Shown: positions 5,619-8,340 of the stretch, one piece after another | How the letters are laid out: every line of letters starts with the position of its first letter | How positions within the stretch are numbered: the first letter of the stretch is position 1 | Source of the DNA: Bacteroidales bacterium | GTDB taxonomy: Bacteria; Bacteroidota; Bacteroidia; Bacteroidales; UBA12077 | Direction of reading: 5' to 3' | Length of the DNA stretch: 8,340 bases | Assembly (NCBI GenBank): GCA_030643125.1 | Contig: DAOWML010000081.1 | Span: 1 to 8,340 of the forward strand | Notes under the pieces: generated by a model | The model's database searches: none | Told to the model about the DNA's origin: nothing | What the model saw: the letters and a program-made list of their open reading frames with translations, nothing else | Position numbers and translations under genes: made by a program

Positions 5619-6446
5619 TTAGTATTTCTTAATAAGAGACTCAAGTGGATGTTTTAATCCTTCATATCCAACAAGTCGTGCTTTAATTGTGCCAACAATA
5701 ATAGGACTTTCAATCCAAACAGGGATTCTATTATCATCGTCGGAAACCCAAATAGATAAATCCTCACCACCTTTAAAAACATCTCCTGCTACTAATGATC
5801 CTGTAAATTTTATGGTGTTAAATTTACCTACACCACGTACTTTTTTAACTTCTTTGCCTTTATATCGTATAAAAACTTCATGAATCTCATTATCTAAAAG
5901 AATCTTAAAAGGAATCTTTTCGTTTTTTTTGTATTTCGAAAAATCTATATTTCGAGCCTGGTAAATAACAGAAACCAGATCGTAAGTACAAGGATAAATC
6001 GCTACTGTATCCTGGTAATATGGTTTTCGTGTTTTTTCCACTTCAGAATAAGCTACCATATTGTCATAATCGTAAATATATTTTATATCAATTAAATATC
6101 CATCTTCATTAACATCGCGATGATAATATAAAGGCAGTAAATTATCGGGATTAACCCACGATTGATAAACATCGCGAACCTGAAAAAACCAATTGTAAAA
6201 AGAAAAAGTTACTCCTGTCCCTTTTAAATTCAAAACATCCTTATTAAACATGGTATCCTCGCTTACTTCAAATTCAACACCTCCTACATCTGTCCAAACA
6301 AAAAACCAATTATATGTAATCACATAAGTTAACTTTTCGCCAGAGATGAATGCATTATTTTCTATTTCACAAGGAAAATTGTTCTGAGATATTACAGGTA
6401 CTACAAAGAAAAAAAAGAGTACTATTATTATATGTTTTTTTTTCAT
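5619..6446 (-). CDS. Secreted DUF3108-family protein
   Basis: From the ATG at 6446 the product has 275 residues, beginning MKKKHIIIVLFFFFVVPVIS with a clear Sec signal peptide and probable cleavage near residues 20-21. The mature start, NNFPCEIENNAFISGEKLTY followed by VITYNWFFVWTDVGGVEFEV, is the hallmark of the DUF3108 family of envelope proteins found in Bacteroidota; these are periplasmic or outer-membrane-associated beta-rich proteins with no settled function. Later parts fit too: the repeated VxxVRGVGKFNTIKFTG segment and the end DNRIPVWIESPIIVGTIKARLVGYEG. An upstream in-frame TTG at 6461 would add five residues, but it is part of a heptamer repeat and lacks a ribosome site, so I reject it. 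The gene follows recG after about 94 bases on the same strand and may be cotranscribed, and it ends at the bidirectional terminator. Confidence 0.8.
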   Translation of the reverse strand: MKKKHIIIVLFFFFVVPVISQNNFPCEIENNAFISGEKLTYVITYNWFFVWTDVGGVEFEVSEDTMFNKDVLNLKGTGVTFSFYNWFFQVRDVYQSWVNPDNLLPLYYHRDVNEDGYLIDIKYIYDYDNMVAYSEVEKTRKPYYQDTVAIYPCTYDLVSVIYQARNIDFSKYKKNEKIPFKILLDNEIHEVFIRYKGKEVKKVRGVGKFNTIKFTGSLVAGDVFKGGEDLSIWVSDDDNRIPVWIESPIIVGTIKARLVGYEGLKHPLESLIKKY

Positions 6447-6454
6447 TGTTAGAA

Positions 6455-6530
6455 ATTTCAAGTTTCATATTTCAAGTTTCATATTAACGTACTATTTACA
6501 ATTTGAAACTTGAAACCTGAAATATTAAAC
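6455..6530. repeat. Facing heptamer arrays forming a long inverted repeat between recG and the DUF3108 gene
   Basis: The right arm on the plus strand divides into TTGAAAC, TTGAAAC, CTGAAAT, ATTAAAC (6503-6530). The left arm, read on the minus strand from 6482, divides into ATGAAAC, TTGAAAT, ATGAAAC, TTGAAAT (6482-6455), an exact 14-bp tandem duplication. The two arms face each other across a 20-base centre, so TTTCAAGTTTCA (6470-6481) pairs perfectly with TGAAACTTGAAA (6504-6515). The spacer is almost entirely this element. It may form a hairpin in the recG 3' region; on the minus strand no U-run follows the stem. Confidence 0.8.
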
Positions 6531-6540
6531 TTTTTTTTAG

Positions 6541-8340
6541 TTAACTTATTACACTAAAATCAATCTTTTTATTTGATATCTTTTTCAATTGTTTTGCTAA
6601 AATATAATTATCTGTATTTTTTAAATCAGGATCGTTATCCAAAATACTTTCAGCAATATCACGAACATACTGAATTAATTGCCCGTCCTGAGCCAGGTTT
6701 GCAATTTTAAGATCAAAAGCAATTCCACTTTGCTGAGTCCCTTCCATATCGCCCGGACCACGAAGTTTTAAATCGGCTTCGGAGATTTCAAAACCATCAT
6801 TGGTTTTGGTCATTATATCGATTCGTTTCCGTGCTTCATTTGACAGTTTATACGATGTCATTAAAACACAATACGACTGATCTGCACCACGCCCGACTCT
6901 CCCACGTAATTGATGTAATTGCGATAGTCCAAAACGCTCTGCACTTTCAACAATCATTACAGATGCGTTAGAAACATCTACTCCTACTTCAATAACTGTT
7001 GTGGCAACCATAATATGTGTTTGACCTTTCACAAAAAGATTCATAGCTGCATCTTTTTCTACAGGTTTCATCTTTCCATGAACAACACTAACTGCATATT
7101 TGGGTGGAGGAAATGCACGAGATATACTTTCATAGCCATCTTCCAAATCTTTATAATCCATTTTTTCTGATTCCTTAATCAATGGATATACAATATAAAT
7201 TTGTCTTCCTTTCTCAATTTGTTGTTTCAGAAATCCAAACATTCGTAATCTTCGCGAATCATATAAATGAATGGTTTGAATTGGCTTACGTCCCGGAGGT
7301 AATTCATCAATAACAGAAACATCCAAATCGCCATAAATAGTCATAGCTAGAGTACGCGGAATTGGAGTAGCAGTCATTACCAGAATATGAGGTGGTTGAT
7401 GATTCTTTTTCCAAAGTTTAGCGCGCTGAGCAACTCCAAACCTATGTTGTTCATCAATTACAACTAATCCTAAATTTTTAAATTTTACAGTATCTTCAAT
7501 TAAAGCATGTGTTCCAATTAATATTTGCAATTCTCCATTTAGCAAATTCTCATGTATTTCTTTTCGTGCTGCTGTTTTAGTAGATCCGGTTAATAAGTCA
7601 ATACTAACAGGCAATCCATCCAGAAACTCTGTTAAAGTATCGAAATGCTGGTTAGCAAGAACTTCAGTAGGAGCCATAATACAAGCCTGATATCCATTGT
7701 CCAATGCAATTAACATGCTCATCACTGCAACTAAAGTTTTACCACTTCCAACATCACCCTGAAGCAAACGATTCATTTGCTTTCCGGAACCAATATCTTT
7801 TCGTATTTCTTTCAATACGCGCTTTTGAGCATCAGTTAATTCAAAAGAAAGATTGTTTTCGTAAAAGCGATTTAGAAAATCTCCAACTTTTGAAAAAACA
7901 AATCCTTTTGATTTGTGAATACGATAGCTCCTTTTTTGTAAAATATTTAACTGAATGTAAAAAAGCTCTTCGAATTTCAATCTGTATGTTGCCTTTTTCA
8001 ATAAATCAGCATTTTGTGGAAAATGAATATTAAACAAGGCATCCTCAAGTGAAATTAAATTGTATTTTTTTAATAAATAATCCGGTAATGTCTCTTTAAT
8101 TTTATCTTTTAATATGATTAAAAGATTATTTATCAACTTAGAAACTGCTTTTGAATGCAAAAAGCTATTTTTAAGCTTTTCAGTAGTATTGTAAAAAGCC
8201 TGTAATTTAGCACTAATAACATTTTGAGTTTTTAAAGCATTCTCTATTTCAGGATGGATAATATTATATTTTCCACTGAAATATCCGGGTTTCCCAAAAA
8301 CAATGTATTCGGTATTTAACAATAAACTTTTCTGAATATA
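6541..8340 (-). CDS. recG: RecG, ATP-dependent DNA branch-migration helicase (N-terminus beyond window)
   Basis: RecG remodels stalled replication forks and Holliday junctions. The visible 599 residues run open to the window edge (the fragment begins YIQKSLLLNTEYIVFGKPGY); about 100 N-terminal residues of the roughly 700-residue family are missing, so no start is assigned. The fragment begins in the OB-fold wedge domain. The helicase core follows with all the expected motifs: FELTDAQKRVL (about 166-176), Walker A GDVGSGKT (195-202), APTEVLANQHF (223-233), IGTHALI (275-281), Walker B DEQH in VVIDEQHRFGVAQR (296-299), TATPIPRTLAM (323-333), VVHGKMKP (419-426), ATTVIEVGVDV (446-456) and QLRGRVGRG (477-485). 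The C-terminal RecG-specific TRG region, EADLKLRGPGDMEGTQQSG, is intact. No frameshift is visible. It ends in TAA at 6543-6541, followed by the heptamer inverted repeat and the DUF3108 gene on the same strand. Confidence 0.97.
   Translation of the reverse strand, partial: YIQKSLLLNTEYIVFGKPGYFSGKYNIIHPEIENALKTQNVISAKLQAFYNTTEKLKNSFLHSKAVSKLINNLLIILKDKIKETLPDYLLKKYNLISLEDALFNIHFPQNADLLKKATYRLKFEELFYIQLNILQKRSYRIHKSKGFVFSKVGDFLNRFYENNLSFELTDAQKRVLKEIRKDIGSGKQMNRLLQGDVGSGKTLVAVMSMLIALDNGYQACIMAPTEVLANQHFDTLTEFLDGLPVSIDLLTGSTKTAARKEIHENLLNGELQILIGTHALIEDTVKFKNLGLVVIDEQHRFGVAQRAKLWKKNHQPPHILVMTATPIPRTLAMTIYGDLDVSVIDELPPGRKPIQTIHLYDSRRLRMFGFLKQQIEKGRQIYIVYPLIKESEKMDYKDLEDGYESISRAFPPPKYAVSVVHGKMKPVEKDAAMNLFVKGQTHIMVATTVIEVGVDVSNASVMIVESAERFGLSQLHQLRGRVGRGADQSYCVLMTSYKLSNEARKRIDIMTKTNDGFEISEADLKLRGPGDMEGTQQSGIAFDLKIANLAQDGQLIQYVRDIAESILDNDPDLKNTDNYILAKQLKKISNKKIDFSVIS

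Noticed and set aside
6447..6461. Upstream TTG start for the DUF3108 gene
   Set aside because: The TTG at 6461 is part of a heptamer unit (TTGAAAT) and the ATG at 6446 begins an ideal signal peptide, MKKKHI.
6504..6538. Rho-independent terminator on the plus strand (stem followed by TTTTTTTT at 6531-6538)
   Set aside because: No plus-strand gene lies upstream, and the DUF3108 gene and recG are both on the minus strand, where the stem is not followed by a U-run.

Overview
The window looks like a metagenome-type contig from an anaerobic or facultative member of the Bacteroidota, probably Bacteroidales/Marinilabiliales-like. The signs are low G+C (19 of 60 bases in a typical line), A-rich leaders with few Shine-Dalgarno sites, candidate TAnnTTTG-type -7 boxes, the gene order rseC-rnfB-rnfC-rnfD-rnfG, a DUF3108 protein and an S23-type four-helix-bundle gene. 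The placement rests on gene content and style only, not on a marker gene.

From right to left, following the minus strand: recG (8340-6541, start beyond the window), a secreted DUF3108 protein (6446-5619), then, convergent on the plus strand, a small orphan lipoprotein (5201-5572) with a shared bidirectional terminator. Next is a minus-strand operon: an RseC-like membrane protein (4971-4552), rnfB (4432-3542), rnfC (3540-2212), rnfD (2078-1083), a four-helix-bundle gene broken by an in-frame TGA (1052-678), and rnfG (651 to about 193). The Rnf genes encode a membrane complex that passes electrons between ferredoxin and NAD through Fe-S clusters and covalent FMN while moving Na+ or H+. rnfE and rnfA would normally follow but are absent.

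They are absent because the left end belongs to something else. Bases 1 to about 218 are G+C-richer (33 of 60 in the first line) and encode, on the minus strand in another frame, a clean piece of an MFS transporter that resembles the NarK/NRT nitrate/nitrite family. The switch falls inside about 26 bases (193-218) that make sense in both genes. This is most simply an assembly or library chimera. It removes the RnfG C-terminus, including the expected FMN-attachment motif.

The most interesting native signals are three intergenic tracts with a 7-bp period but different sequences (after rnfD, before rnfB, and between recG and the DUF3108 gene), the four-helix-bundle gene placed inside the rnf operon and broken at its conserved Trp codon, and a palindrome-rich spacer plus mini-ORF between rnfC and rnfD. 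I see no CRISPR array, tRNA, rRNA or transposase.
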